From Flavobacteriales bacterium UBA5040 (GTDB taxonomy: Bacteria; Bacteroidota; Bacteroidia; Flavobacteriales; Weeksellaceae), in contig DIBY01000015.1 in assembly GCA_002415135.1 (NCBI GenBank), positions 61,130-125,129 on the forward strand: a stretch of DNA of 64,000 bases. Reading direction: 5' to 3'. The translations under genes and the position numbers were made by a program. A model generated the notes under the pieces. The model saw only the letters and a program-made list of their open reading frames with translations. It had not been told where the DNA came from and did no database searches. This document shows positions 25,626-33,974 of this stretch, piece by piece. Each line of letters starts with the position of its first letter. Position 1 is the stretch's first letter.

Positions 25626-27305
25626 ATGCATATCCTTATAGAAGGTGAAAATTACCAGGAAGAAGTACTGCAGAGTTTGTTTGATGATCCCAAGTTTTAC
25701 AAAGTAAACGGCTTGGAAGCTACGCTTACGTCCGTAGGTTATTATCATTCTTTTGAAAAAAACAGATTGGTATTTATGTTGCCAAAAGTTTTTATGATGG
25801 ATGGGGAACAGACGGTGTTGGGAACAACTAAAGATGAATTAATAGATTTAATAAAAGCAGAATCGGTAAAGCACAGAACAGAATATAACTGGGTGCGGCA
25901 ATTGTCTGTCTATTTCTATAACAGTCTTTTAGAATACAGAAAAAGATGTTCGAACACTTCCATAATCCACAAATCTGAGACCTTTGAACTTAATACCAAC
26001 ATCGGTACGAAAGACTATTCTTATTTGGATATTTTCTTGAGTTTCGTCAACTTTTATAAGAAGAATAAACAGCAAATATTATTTAAACACATTCAGTTTG
26101 TTTCAAGTCAGGCAAGAAAACCAAAATGGGAAAAAACAGTAAGGAAATCCCTGCCCGTCATTGTAAACGGTAATTCACCGGTTTATATCGAAATTTCAAA
26201 TAGGAAAAAAGTGATTAATACAGAAGAGGAGTTACTTACTTATTTCTTCAGTATTTTGAATCACCTGAACACAGAACATCACCTGAATCTTAAAATAGAT
26301 AAATCTTACCGTATTATAACCGGTAAAACTTTTGAATTACTTTGTACAAATGGATTATCACGTCTTAGAAAAATAAAATACCGCTATTTCAGTGATGTGT
26401 TAAAAAGGATGTATGGTTTATGCGAAATGTATTTTTCACAGTTTGATACTAGCAGCATTAAAAGAAAAAGAGAAGATTTCATGGCAATCTCCAATTACAA
26501 TCTTGTATTTGAAGATATGGTGGATAAATTATTCTCAGATGAACTTAAAACCTACGAAATAGAAGGCATCACAATTGATAAGCTGAAACATAATGATGAT
26601 GGTAAGATAATAGATCACATTTACGATTACCAATCGCTTATTGACACCAGTGATATTTTCTACATTGGAGATTCCAAATATTATAAATCCAATAGCGAAG
26701 CAGGTAAAGTTTCGAAATATAAACAGTTTACCTATGCAAAAAATGTGATACAGTTTAATATTGATTTATTGAACAGAGATGGAGAGCAGAAGTTGACACC
26801 TTTGCGTTATAGAGATAAATTGACAGAAGGATATAATATTTCACCAAACTTCTTCATTTATGGATATATCGATGATATTTCTGATTATGATAATGATAAG
26901 GTGGAACGAAGAGGCAATCCAGTTTCATCATTTCACTTCCCCGACAGACTTTTCGACCGCGACACCCTTTTTGTTCACCAGTATAAAATAAATTTTCTCT
27001 ATGTCTTGAAGTCTTATACAGCTTTTAACAATGCAGAGATTGAAAAATTCAGAACACAGATTAAAATAAAATTCAGACAGAATTTTCTTGCATTTTTTAA
27101 TGACAGGAATCAATGCTCCTTTGAATTTTATGAATGCACTTTGCCGGAAAATGAGCATAAGAGTTTTGTGGAAAGGAATTTTCGTATAATGAATGGTAAA
27201 TGTTTCCGGACGATAGATAGTAGACTAATACTGGGATTAAAATTTGGTGATAATTCTGTAGCTGAAATACTAACATGTTTTAAAAAAAATAATTCTTTAG
27301 TGTAA
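25626..27305 (+). CDS. McrC/LlaJI R2-like restriction nuclease
   Basis: The 559-residue protein begins 3 bp after the NTPase gene. Its C-terminal half has a PD-(D/E)xK-like core: DDGKIIDHIYDYQSL, then FYIGDSKYYKS (near 345), where Asp and Lys can form the active site. The layout fits the LlaJI restriction endonuclease family, a McrC relative that cuts DNA when activated by its McrB-type partner. Length is typical for LlaJI-like subunits. It is the last gene of the R-M operon. Confidence 0.85.
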   Translation: MHILIEGENYQEEVLQSLFDDPKFYKVNGLEATLTSVGYYHSFEKNRLVFMLPKVFMMDGEQTVLGTTKDELIDLIKAESVKHRTEYNWVRQLSVYFYNSLLEYRKRCSNTSIIHKSETFELNTNIGTKDYSYLDIFLSFVNFYKKNKQQILFKHIQFVSSQARKPKWEKTVRKSLPVIVNGNSPVYIEISNRKKVINTEEELLTYFFSILNHLNTEHHLNLKIDKSYRIITGKTFELLCTNGLSRLRKIKYRYFSDVLKRMYGLCEMYFSQFDTSSIKRKREDFMAISNYNLVFEDMVDKLFSDELKTYEIEGITIDKLKHNDDGKIIDHIYDYQSLIDTSDIFYIGDSKYYKSNSEAGKVSKYKQFTYAKNVIQFNIDLLNRDGEQKLTPLRYRDKLTEGYNISPNFFIYGYIDDISDYDNDKVERRGNPVSSFHFPDRLFDRDTLFVHQYKINFLYVLKSYTAFNNAEIEKFRTQIKIKFRQNFLAFFNDRNQCSFEFYECTLPENEHKSFVERNFRIMNGKCFRTIDSRLILGLKFGDNSVAEILTCFKKNNSLV

Positions 27306-27563
27306 AATATTGCACAAAAAAATTGACTTTTTTACACAGTTTTAGTGTGATCATGGTCAATCCTACCAAATGAAATTTTTTAGTGGTATTTGTTTTTCCC
27401 CTCTAAAAATTCAATTTTAACAAATTTTTTATTAGTTGAATTTGATCATGATTTTATACTGCATGATAAAAGGTGTTTTTAAATTATTCTAAAAATGGGA
27501 GATATTGGTTTAGTTATAACTTCATAATAAGCATTATATTTGTGTAATTTAATTAAAATAACT
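27306..27563 (+). promoter_or_regulatory. Promoter region of the thyA operon
   Basis: TATATTTG at 27535-27542 is an exact TAnnTTTG -7 box, placing the transcript start about 15 bp before the thyA ATG. GATCATG occurs twice upstream, near 27350 and 27447, and could be an operator half-site. No terminator for the upstream operon is obvious. Confidence 0.6.
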
Positions 27564-28358
27564 ATGAATCAATATGAAGAACTGCTAAAATTTGTTAATG
27601 AAAATGGAGTTCAAAAAACAGATAGAACAGGAACCGGAACAAAGAGTATATTTGGTTATCAAATGCGATTTGATTTAAATGATGGTTTTCCATTAATTAC
27701 AACTAAAAAGATTCATTTAAAATCAATAATTCATGAGTTGCTCTGGTTTTTAAAAGGTGATAGTAATATTAAATACTTAAATGAAAATGGTGTTAATATT
27801 TGGAACGAATGGGCCGATGAGAATGGAGATTTAGGTCCCGTATATGGATCTCAATGGAGATGCTGGCCGACTACACAAGGAAATCATATCGATCAAATTA
27901 CACAAGTTATCAATACTTTAAAAAATAATCCTGATTCGCGACGAATGATTGTAAGTGCTTGGAATGTTGCCGAAATCGATAATATGAAACTTCCACCATG
28001 TCATTGCTTATTCCAATTTTATGTTGCAGATAACAAACTGTCTTGTCAAATGTATCAGAGAAGTGCTGATTTATTTCTAGGTGTTCCTTTTAATATTGCG
28101 TCTTACGCTTTGCTAACTATGATGGTGGCGCGAGTTTGCAATTTTGAATTAGGAGAATTTATACACACTCTTGGCGATACACACATATATTTAAATCATC
28201 AAAAGCAGGTAGACTTACAGTTAAGTAGAGATCCAAAGAAATATCCTAAAATGATGATCAATCCAAACGTTGATGATTTATTTTCGTTCAAATTTGATGA
28301 TTTTACTTTAGAAGGCTATGATCCATACCCAAATATTAAAGCTCCAATTGCAATATGA
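27564..28358 (+). CDS. thyA: Thymidylate synthase carried by the island
   Basis: The 264-residue enzyme converts dUMP to dTMP with methylene-tetrahydrofolate. It aligns end to end with E. coli ThyA without gaps, keeping catalytic Cys146 (PPCHC), the RRMIVSAWN phosphate site, QRSADLFLG, and Asn177 in PFNIASY, which selects dUMP over dCMP. The ATG at 27564 is used; an ATG at 27540 lies inside the promoter. The stop overlaps the next gene by 4 bp, so this gene is expressed together with a DNA methyltransferase. Its presence in defence cargo is unusual. Confidence 0.95.
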   Translation: MNQYEELLKFVNENGVQKTDRTGTGTKSIFGYQMRFDLNDGFPLITTKKIHLKSIIHELLWFLKGDSNIKYLNENGVNIWNEWADENGDLGPVYGSQWRCWPTTQGNHIDQITQVINTLKNNPDSRRMIVSAWNVAEIDNMKLPPCHCLFQFYVADNKLSCQMYQRSADLFLGVPFNIASYALLTMMVARVCNFELGEFIHTLGDTHIYLNHQKQVDLQLSRDPKKYPKMMINPNVDDLFSFKFDDFTLEGYDPYPNIKAPIAI

Positions 28359-29413
28359 TTGGAATTGAGATTTTTTCTGGCGTAGGAGGAATGTCTTTAG
28401 GAGCAACAATGGCCGGGATAGAAATTGCCATGGCGATTGAGATTGATAAAGATGCAGCCGCTACATTTAAGCTTAATCATCCTAATACAAATGTTTTAGT
28501 TTCAGATATTAAAGACATAGAAACTATAGAAGTTCCTGTTACCGTAAACCAGAAAAAAATATTAATGGGTGGCCCTCCTTGTCAAGGATTTTCAAAATCT
28601 AATGTTAGGGGTAGAACAATTAATAATCAAAAAAACTGGTTATTTAAAGAGTATTTGAGAATTACAGCTTTATGGAAACCTGATTGGTTTGTTTTAGAGA
28701 ATGTTCAAGGTTTAGTTGAGACCGAAAAAGGTTTATTTTTAAAAGAAATCCTTAAAGGATTTGATGATCTGGGATATACAGTAAACTATAAAGTTTTAAA
28801 TGCTAAAAATTATGGTGTGCCTCAAAGTAGAGAAAGATTGTTTATAGTGGGATCTCTTCACAATGAGAAGTTTGAATTTCCAGAGCCACTTTTCACAGAT
28901 AAATTTATTACAGTTGAAGATGCATTTAAAGATTTACCGCATCTCGTTAACGGAAATAAAGATACTGAATTGAACTATAACGATAATAATCCTTCTGACT
29001 TTGCATTAAGCCTAAGAAGTAATTTAGGGACTGTGACAAATAATGCAGTTAGCAGAAATAGCGAAACTGTTATGAAAAGATATGAACATATTTGTGAAGG
29101 TGGAAATTGGAGAAATATTCCAATTGAAATGATGGGTTCGTATAAAGATGTCACTCGATGTCATACTGGCATTTATCATAGACTTCATGGTAAAAAGCCA
29201 TCAGTAGTCATAGGGAATTATCGTAAAAATATGCTTGTACATCCATGGCAAAATAGGGGGTTGTCAGTAAGAGAAGCTGCAAGACTTCAATCTTTTCCTG
29301 ATAATTTCAAATTTGTTGGAACCATAAATAGTCAGCAACAACAAGTAGGAAATGCAGTCCCTCCATTGTTAGCAAAAGCTGTTTTTACAAAAATTATTAA
29401 TAGTAATATATGA
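28355..29413 (+). CDS. DNA (cytosine-5) methyltransferase coupled to thyA
   Basis: The 352-residue enzyme has motif I (EIFSGVGGMSLG), IV (GGPPCQGFSKSNVRG, Cys near 75), VI (VLENVQGL), VIII (KNYGVPQSRERLFIVG) and X (QVGNAVPPLLAKAV). It is distinct from the two upstream methyltransferases. It overlaps thyA and the HD gene by 4 bp each, so all three are translated in series. In this setting it could mark self DNA for the following ATPase/HD module. The target sequence cannot be read. Confidence 0.95.
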   Translation: MIGIEIFSGVGGMSLGATMAGIEIAMAIEIDKDAAATFKLNHPNTNVLVSDIKDIETIEVPVTVNQKKILMGGPPCQGFSKSNVRGRTINNQKNWLFKEYLRITALWKPDWFVLENVQGLVETEKGLFLKEILKGFDDLGYTVNYKVLNAKNYGVPQSRERLFIVGSLHNEKFEFPEPLFTDKFITVEDAFKDLPHLVNGNKDTELNYNDNNPSDFALSLRSNLGTVTNNAVSRNSETVMKRYEHICEGGNWRNIPIEMMGSYKDVTRCHTGIYHRLHGKKPSVVIGNYRKNMLVHPWQNRGLSVREAARLQSFPDNFKFVGTINSQQQQVGNAVPPLLAKAVFTKIINSNI

Positions 29414-30525
29414 ATTTAGAAAATGGAACATTAGAAGACTGGTTAAAAACTCCACCAGCTGATGCTAAATATAAAAAAGGGGGAGATGAATATCCTTTTT
29501 ATTCCAAATATGATGGTTTTAAAGATTACTTAAATAAAAATGTTCATAATGAAACTACAAAAGGAGCAATTATTGCAGAAATATTTAATAATCCAGATTT
29601 TGATAAAATTACTTGGTTAAATGATCATGGACCTGAACATATAAAAACAGTCATTCAAAGAGCAAGTTTATTGGTTGAATCTAAAGATTGTAATCTAAAT
29701 CCACGAGAAGTTTTTATTCTTTTGAACGCTATACAATTTCATGACGTTGGTAATTTTTATGGAAGACATAATCATGAGAAGAAAATAATTGAGGCAATTA
29801 AAGAAGGTTTATCTCCTGCTGTATTTGATAGAAAAGAGGTTAAGCTCATAAAAGATATTGCGCAGGTTCATGGTGGTAGTTACCTCGAAAATAATGGCTC
29901 AAAATCAAAGAGTACGTTTAAATCAATTACTTCTCCTACAACAAATAGTGATTCTTATACCATAAGACTTCATTTATTAGCTTCAATCTTAAGATTTGCA
30001 GATGAATTAGCAGATGATAAAAATAGAGCAGATAGTAAGGCACTTAAAGAGAAAACAATGCCGAAAGGAAGTGAAATATACCACGCATATGCTCTATGTT
30101 TAGAACCGGCTATTATTAATCATGAGGAGAGAAGAATAGAACTTCATTATTATATTAATAAAGAAGATTTATACAATAAATTTGGCAAATATGACAATGA
30201 GTCTGATAGTATAGTTGAAAAAACTCTTTTGGAAGAAATTTATGATCGAACATTAAAAATTCATTATGAACGAATATACTGTTCTAAATATTGGAAAAAA
30301 TATATTGATCTTGATTCGATATGGGTTAAAATTGAATTTTATTCTGATGCATTTGAAGAAATACATCCTGAAATTACGTATACTTTAACAGACTCCGAAT
30401 ATCCTAATAAAGATGGATTGACGATTTTTGATTTATGTAGGAAGGAATTAAGTTATGGAAACGGAGACTTATTAACTACTGAAAATATAATTAAGAAAAT
30501 AAAAGAAAATGAACAATCCATTTGA
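29410..30525 (+). CDS. HD-domain hydrolase of a putative conflict system
   Basis: The 371-residue protein has an HD-type metal site: NDHGPEH (His73, His77), the core FHDVGNF (His111, Asp112), RHNHEKK, QVHGG (His154) and a later FADELADD. This spacing fits the HD-CE-type domains described in bacterial conflict systems, which act on nucleotides, nucleic acids or phosphoesters; the substrate here is unknown. The C-terminal part (about 230-371) is mixed alpha/beta without recognised motifs. It overlaps the methyltransferase by 4 bp and the ATPase by 17 bp. Confidence 0.82.
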   Translation: MNLENGTLEDWLKTPPADAKYKKGGDEYPFYSKYDGFKDYLNKNVHNETTKGAIIAEIFNNPDFDKITWLNDHGPEHIKTVIQRASLLVESKDCNLNPREVFILLNAIQFHDVGNFYGRHNHEKKIIEAIKEGLSPAVFDRKEVKLIKDIAQVHGGSYLENNGSKSKSTFKSITSPTTNSDSYTIRLHLLASILRFADELADDKNRADSKALKEKTMPKGSEIYHAYALCLEPAIINHEERRIELHYYINKEDLYNKFGKYDNESDSIVEKTLLEEIYDRTLKIHYERIYCSKYWKKYIDLDSIWVKIEFYSDAFEEIHPEITYTLTDSEYPNKDGLTIFDLCRKELSYGNGDLLTTENIIKKIKENEQSI

Positions 30526-32311
30526 ATTTAAGAATCCCGATGCTATACCACCAGAAGATATAATAGATCTTTTTGTGCCCGTATTTGGTGAATATTACAA
30601 TATTCCTTTGGTTGGTCACACTTTCATTAATGGAGCGCGTGGATCTGGTAAAAGTATGATGTTCAGATATATGATGCCGGACTGCCAGAGATTGGTAGAT
30701 GAGAATGGGAAAAAATTGGAAATCCCCAGACCTATAACTGAGTTAGAATATTTTTCAATTTTTCTTCCTATAAAAAAAGGTCATTTAAATAAGACTGATA
30801 TTCTGCTAAAAGATAATAATGGTGATGCTGTACTTAATGAACACTTTATGGTTAGTCATTTCTCATTAATTATGTTTGATGAATTATCTAAATTAAGAGT
30901 TGAAGATAATGAAGAAAATCTGTCTAAGTTAAAAGTTTTCTATAATGAAGTTTTTGTCGAAGAATTAATTTTTTGTGGTTTTGATGAAGAAAATGTTATA
31001 AAGGTTGATGAGTCAAAATCAATATGCGAGATTTTTGAATCAATTTTAAAAACCTTAAAATCAATAAATAGACATTTTCAAAAAGAGTATTTAAATAAAT
31101 TGATAAATACTCAAGATGCAATACCCTACAATGGTTGCATACTTTCCTACAATGATTTCTTAACTGAAATAATTAAAGAATTTAGGCAGCTTCCATTTAT
31201 GCCAAACGATAAACCAATTTTTCTACTTATAGATGATGCAGATGAGTTAAGTATACTACAAAGAAAAATTTTAAATTCATGGGTAGCAATTAGAAGTACA
31301 GAGGTGATTAGTCTAAAAATTTCCACGCAATTAAAGTATAAAATTTTTTCAACAATCAGTGGTTCTAGAATTGACACTCCTCACGACTATTCAGAAATAA
31401 ATATGAATGATATTTATACTACAAAAAAAGATTTGTATTATAATAGAGTAAAAGCTGTTGTAGAAAAAAGATTAAGAAGGTACAATGACAGCGAGGCAAT
31501 TTTAGCTGAAGATTTTTTTCAGGAAGATGTAAAACAAAAAGAAAAGATTGATAAGTTATTTAAAGAATTAGAATTGCAACAAATCGAATTAGGAAAAGAT
31601 AAAAGTCAAGCTTACGATTATGCTTATAGATATACAACTCCAAACTATATAACTAATTTAGGAGGTAACAGGTCATCATATAGTTATTCTGGATTTAAAC
31701 AACTTGTAAACATTTCTACAGGGATAATGAGAGAATTTATAGACTTTTCATCAGATATGTTTGAAGAGGCCTCAATGTTAAATCCAAATGAAAAAGTTAA
31801 GTTTATAAATTCATCTATTCAAAACGATAAAATTAGATCATATTCCGAAAGAAGAGTTGTTTATGAATTTGATAAGTACAAAGAAGAAGGAGATAACAAA
31901 ATGGATATGGATAAATTACGGAATTTAATTCATAGCATGGGAGAACTATTTAAAATGATTCTTGTATCCAATCAATCAGAAAGGAGAGTTTTTTCTATTG
32001 CTTTAAATAATGAACCTTCTGACGAGTTAAAAAACATTTTAGATTTAGGGGTTAGTACAGGGTATCTACAGAAATCAATGATAGGGAATAAAGAAGGGAC
32101 AGGAAGGGCAAGGTTATATATTTTAAATCGAGCACTATCTCCATTTTTCGGTCTAGATCCTTCAAGTTTTGCAGGGTATAAGTTTATGAATAGTGAAACT
32201 CTTGAGATTGCTCTAAGGGATAAAAAAGTGTTTTTGAATTCATTTAAAAGACTGATAGGTTCGGATGATGATAGTAATTTTCAAACAAAACTTAAATTTG
32301 ACGAAGAATGA
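30509..32311 (+). CDS. ORC/CDC6-like AAA ATPase
   Basis: The 600-residue protein has Walker A NGARGSGKSMMFRYM (near 41-55) and Walker B PIFLLIDDADEL (near 236-247), with a long inserted helical region and a C-terminal winged-helix-like part (about 470-560). This matches the ORC-CDC6-type ATPases annotated in defence loci. It probably senses or loads on DNA or the HD partner. It overlaps both neighbours (17 and 4 bp), so the stoichiometry of the set is likely fixed. Confidence 0.82.
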   Translation: MNNPFEFKNPDAIPPEDIIDLFVPVFGEYYNIPLVGHTFINGARGSGKSMMFRYMMPDCQRLVDENGKKLEIPRPITELEYFSIFLPIKKGHLNKTDILLKDNNGDAVLNEHFMVSHFSLIMFDELSKLRVEDNEENLSKLKVFYNEVFVEELIFCGFDEENVIKVDESKSICEIFESILKTLKSINRHFQKEYLNKLINTQDAIPYNGCILSYNDFLTEIIKEFRQLPFMPNDKPIFLLIDDADELSILQRKILNSWVAIRSTEVISLKISTQLKYKIFSTISGSRIDTPHDYSEINMNDIYTTKKDLYYNRVKAVVEKRLRRYNDSEAILAEDFFQEDVKQKEKIDKLFKELELQQIELGKDKSQAYDYAYRYTTPNYITNLGGNRSSYSYSGFKQLVNISTGIMREFIDFSSDMFEEASMLNPNEKVKFINSSIQNDKIRSYSERRVVYEFDKYKEEGDNKMDMDKLRNLIHSMGELFKMILVSNQSERRVFSIALNNEPSDELKNILDLGVSTGYLQKSMIGNKEGTGRARLYILNRALSPFFGLDPSSFAGYKFMNSETLEIALRDKKVFLNSFKRLIGSDDDSNFQTKLKFDEE

Positions 32312-33264
32312 ACAAAATTAAAATCAAAGACTTAAGCACTCTTATTGCTGATCTCAAAGTTGATTACTTTTTCACCTCTGCAAGTTTTGAGGAAAGATGT
32401 TTTTCAATTTCTAGCGAAATAAAAGATTTCGATTTTAAAAAAGTTATTTTTTTTAATTCGAATGAATTAGAAAGTATTATTGAAAATTCAAAGTTACTTG
32501 AAAAGAGATTAGGGGCAAAAGCAAGTAGAGAAGAATTAGTTACAGATGAGCCTATATTTAATTATGTTAAAATATATAATTTAGTTAAAAAATTAGGAGA
32601 TGGATCAAAACCTAATATATTTATAGATATAACGACTTTCACCCATGAAACTTTATTAATTTTTATCAGAGTATTGCATTTCCATAAAGAAGATCTAGGC
32701 AAAATTTTTGTTTCTTATTTAGGAGCGGAAGAATACTCTGTAAATGAGGAAGGTGATGATAAATGGTTGTCAAAAGGAATTGAGGAAATTAGAACAGTTA
32801 TTGGATATCCTGGATTTTCTGATCCCACAAAAGATAATCATTTGTTAATTCTATTTGGTTTCGAATCTGAAAGAACGAAAAGATTGATCAATGAGTTTGA
32901 ATTTGATCATGTTAGCCTTGGATTTGCAAATGTAGAAAATTCAATTCAAGCTAATCATCAAGTTATTAATGCTAAAAGACACCAAAATTTAGTGAAAGAA
33001 TATAATGCAAAAACATTTGAATTTTCATTGATAGATATCAATTCTGTTAAAAATGATATTTTAAAATATTTGTCCAAAGAAGAATTTCAGGAAATGAATA
33101 TAGTAATTTCTCCGATGAATAACAAAATTTCAACAATTGGTGCTGGCTTAGCAGCTATTGAAAATGAGAATATTCAAATCACTTATGCTAAACCAAGCAT
33201 TTACAATGTGGAAGGATATTCGACGCCAAATGAAGATATTTATTTTTCAGAACTAAATTTTTAA
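32308..33264 (+). CDS. Unknown two-lobed Rossmann-like protein, last coupled gene
   Basis: The 318-residue protein seems to have two alpha/beta lobes. The first starts with VDYFFTSASFEERC (about 18-31) and holds IFIDITTFTHETLLIF (about 103-118). The second holds HLLILFGFESERTKRLI (about 176) and VISPMNNKISTIGAGLAAI (about 270-288). I do not recognise the family. The layout could suit a nucleotide sensor or effector. It overlaps the ATPase gene by 4 bp and is the fifth member of the coupled operon. Confidence 0.6.
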   Translation: MNKIKIKDLSTLIADLKVDYFFTSASFEERCFSISSEIKDFDFKKVIFFNSNELESIIENSKLLEKRLGAKASREELVTDEPIFNYVKIYNLVKKLGDGSKPNIFIDITTFTHETLLIFIRVLHFHKEDLGKIFVSYLGAEEYSVNEEGDDKWLSKGIEEIRTVIGYPGFSDPTKDNHLLILFGFESERTKRLINEFEFDHVSLGFANVENSIQANHQVINAKRHQNLVKEYNAKTFEFSLIDINSVKNDILKYLSKEEFQEMNIVISPMNNKISTIGAGLAAIENENIQITYAKPSIYNVEGYSTPNEDIYFSELNF

Positions 33265-33298
33265 AAAAGAAATATACAGCAAAATTTAAAAATAAAAT

Positions 33299-33676
33299 AT
33301 GTTTCGCAATTACCCTATTACTATTCAGACAATGTGCATGAGTGAAAATGATTTATTTGAGCAAATACTTGAAATTAAAAAATTAAAAAATCTTGGATTT
33401 GATAGTTCACTTTTTTTTAGTGTCCTTTCTAACGCACACAATCGATCAACTAATCATCAAAAAAATAGTTTTACTATAGAAAGTTGGATCTCTCATTATG
33501 GAGAAGACAGCATAGTTGTTAATGGAGAACAAATCCAGCTATTTTTAGAATATTTACAGAGATTTCACAATTCTTTAATTTCTGAAATTAATGGGAAATA
33601 TACATTATTAAATAGTCCGGATAAAAATAATTTTGGAGTGGAATTAATAGTTTTAAAATCAGTTGAAGATTTGTAA
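33299..33676 (+). CDS. Small protein of unknown function after the HD/ATPase operon
   Basis: The 125-residue protein is mixed alpha/beta with no motif I recognise. It begins 35 bp after the preceding gene in the same direction, so it may be a loosely coupled sixth gene of the system. The 298-bp stretch after it holds no other gene that I can support. Confidence 0.5.
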   Translation: MFRNYPITIQTMCMSENDLFEQILEIKKLKNLGFDSSLFFSVLSNAHNRSTNHQKNSFTIESWISHYGEDSIVVNGEQIQLFLEYLQRFHNSLISEINGKYTLLNSPDKNNFGVELIVLKSVEDL

Positions 33677-33974
33677 TTTTTTTTCTTGTATTTTTATTTG
33701 GATTTTATTCCTCAGGTTTTTGCGAAAAATATTTTAAGCAAATTTAAAATTGAAGTAGTTTTAATAAATTTTGAACAACAGAAAAAGTGCTTTAAATAAG
33801 CATTCTTAAAAGACAATCCAATTTATGAGGATTTCTAATAAGGTCCGTGATATTTTGAAAGAATTGTGAAAAAGGTAACGTTTTATTACAATTTCTATTC
33901 ATTTATGTAATTGGAATTGTATTTCTTAATCAAATCAAAAAGGATTGTTGAAATTTGAGGAATAACTATTATCT

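Noticed and set aside
27540..27563. Longer thyA start
   Set aside because: It lies inside the TATATTTG promoter, and the protein aligns with E. coli ThyA from the ATG at 27564.
27564..28358. Thymidylate synthase homologue as a dCMP hydroxymethylase for base hypermodification
   Set aside because: The position that would be Asp in dCMP hydroxymethylases is Asn177, so dUMP is the expected substrate.
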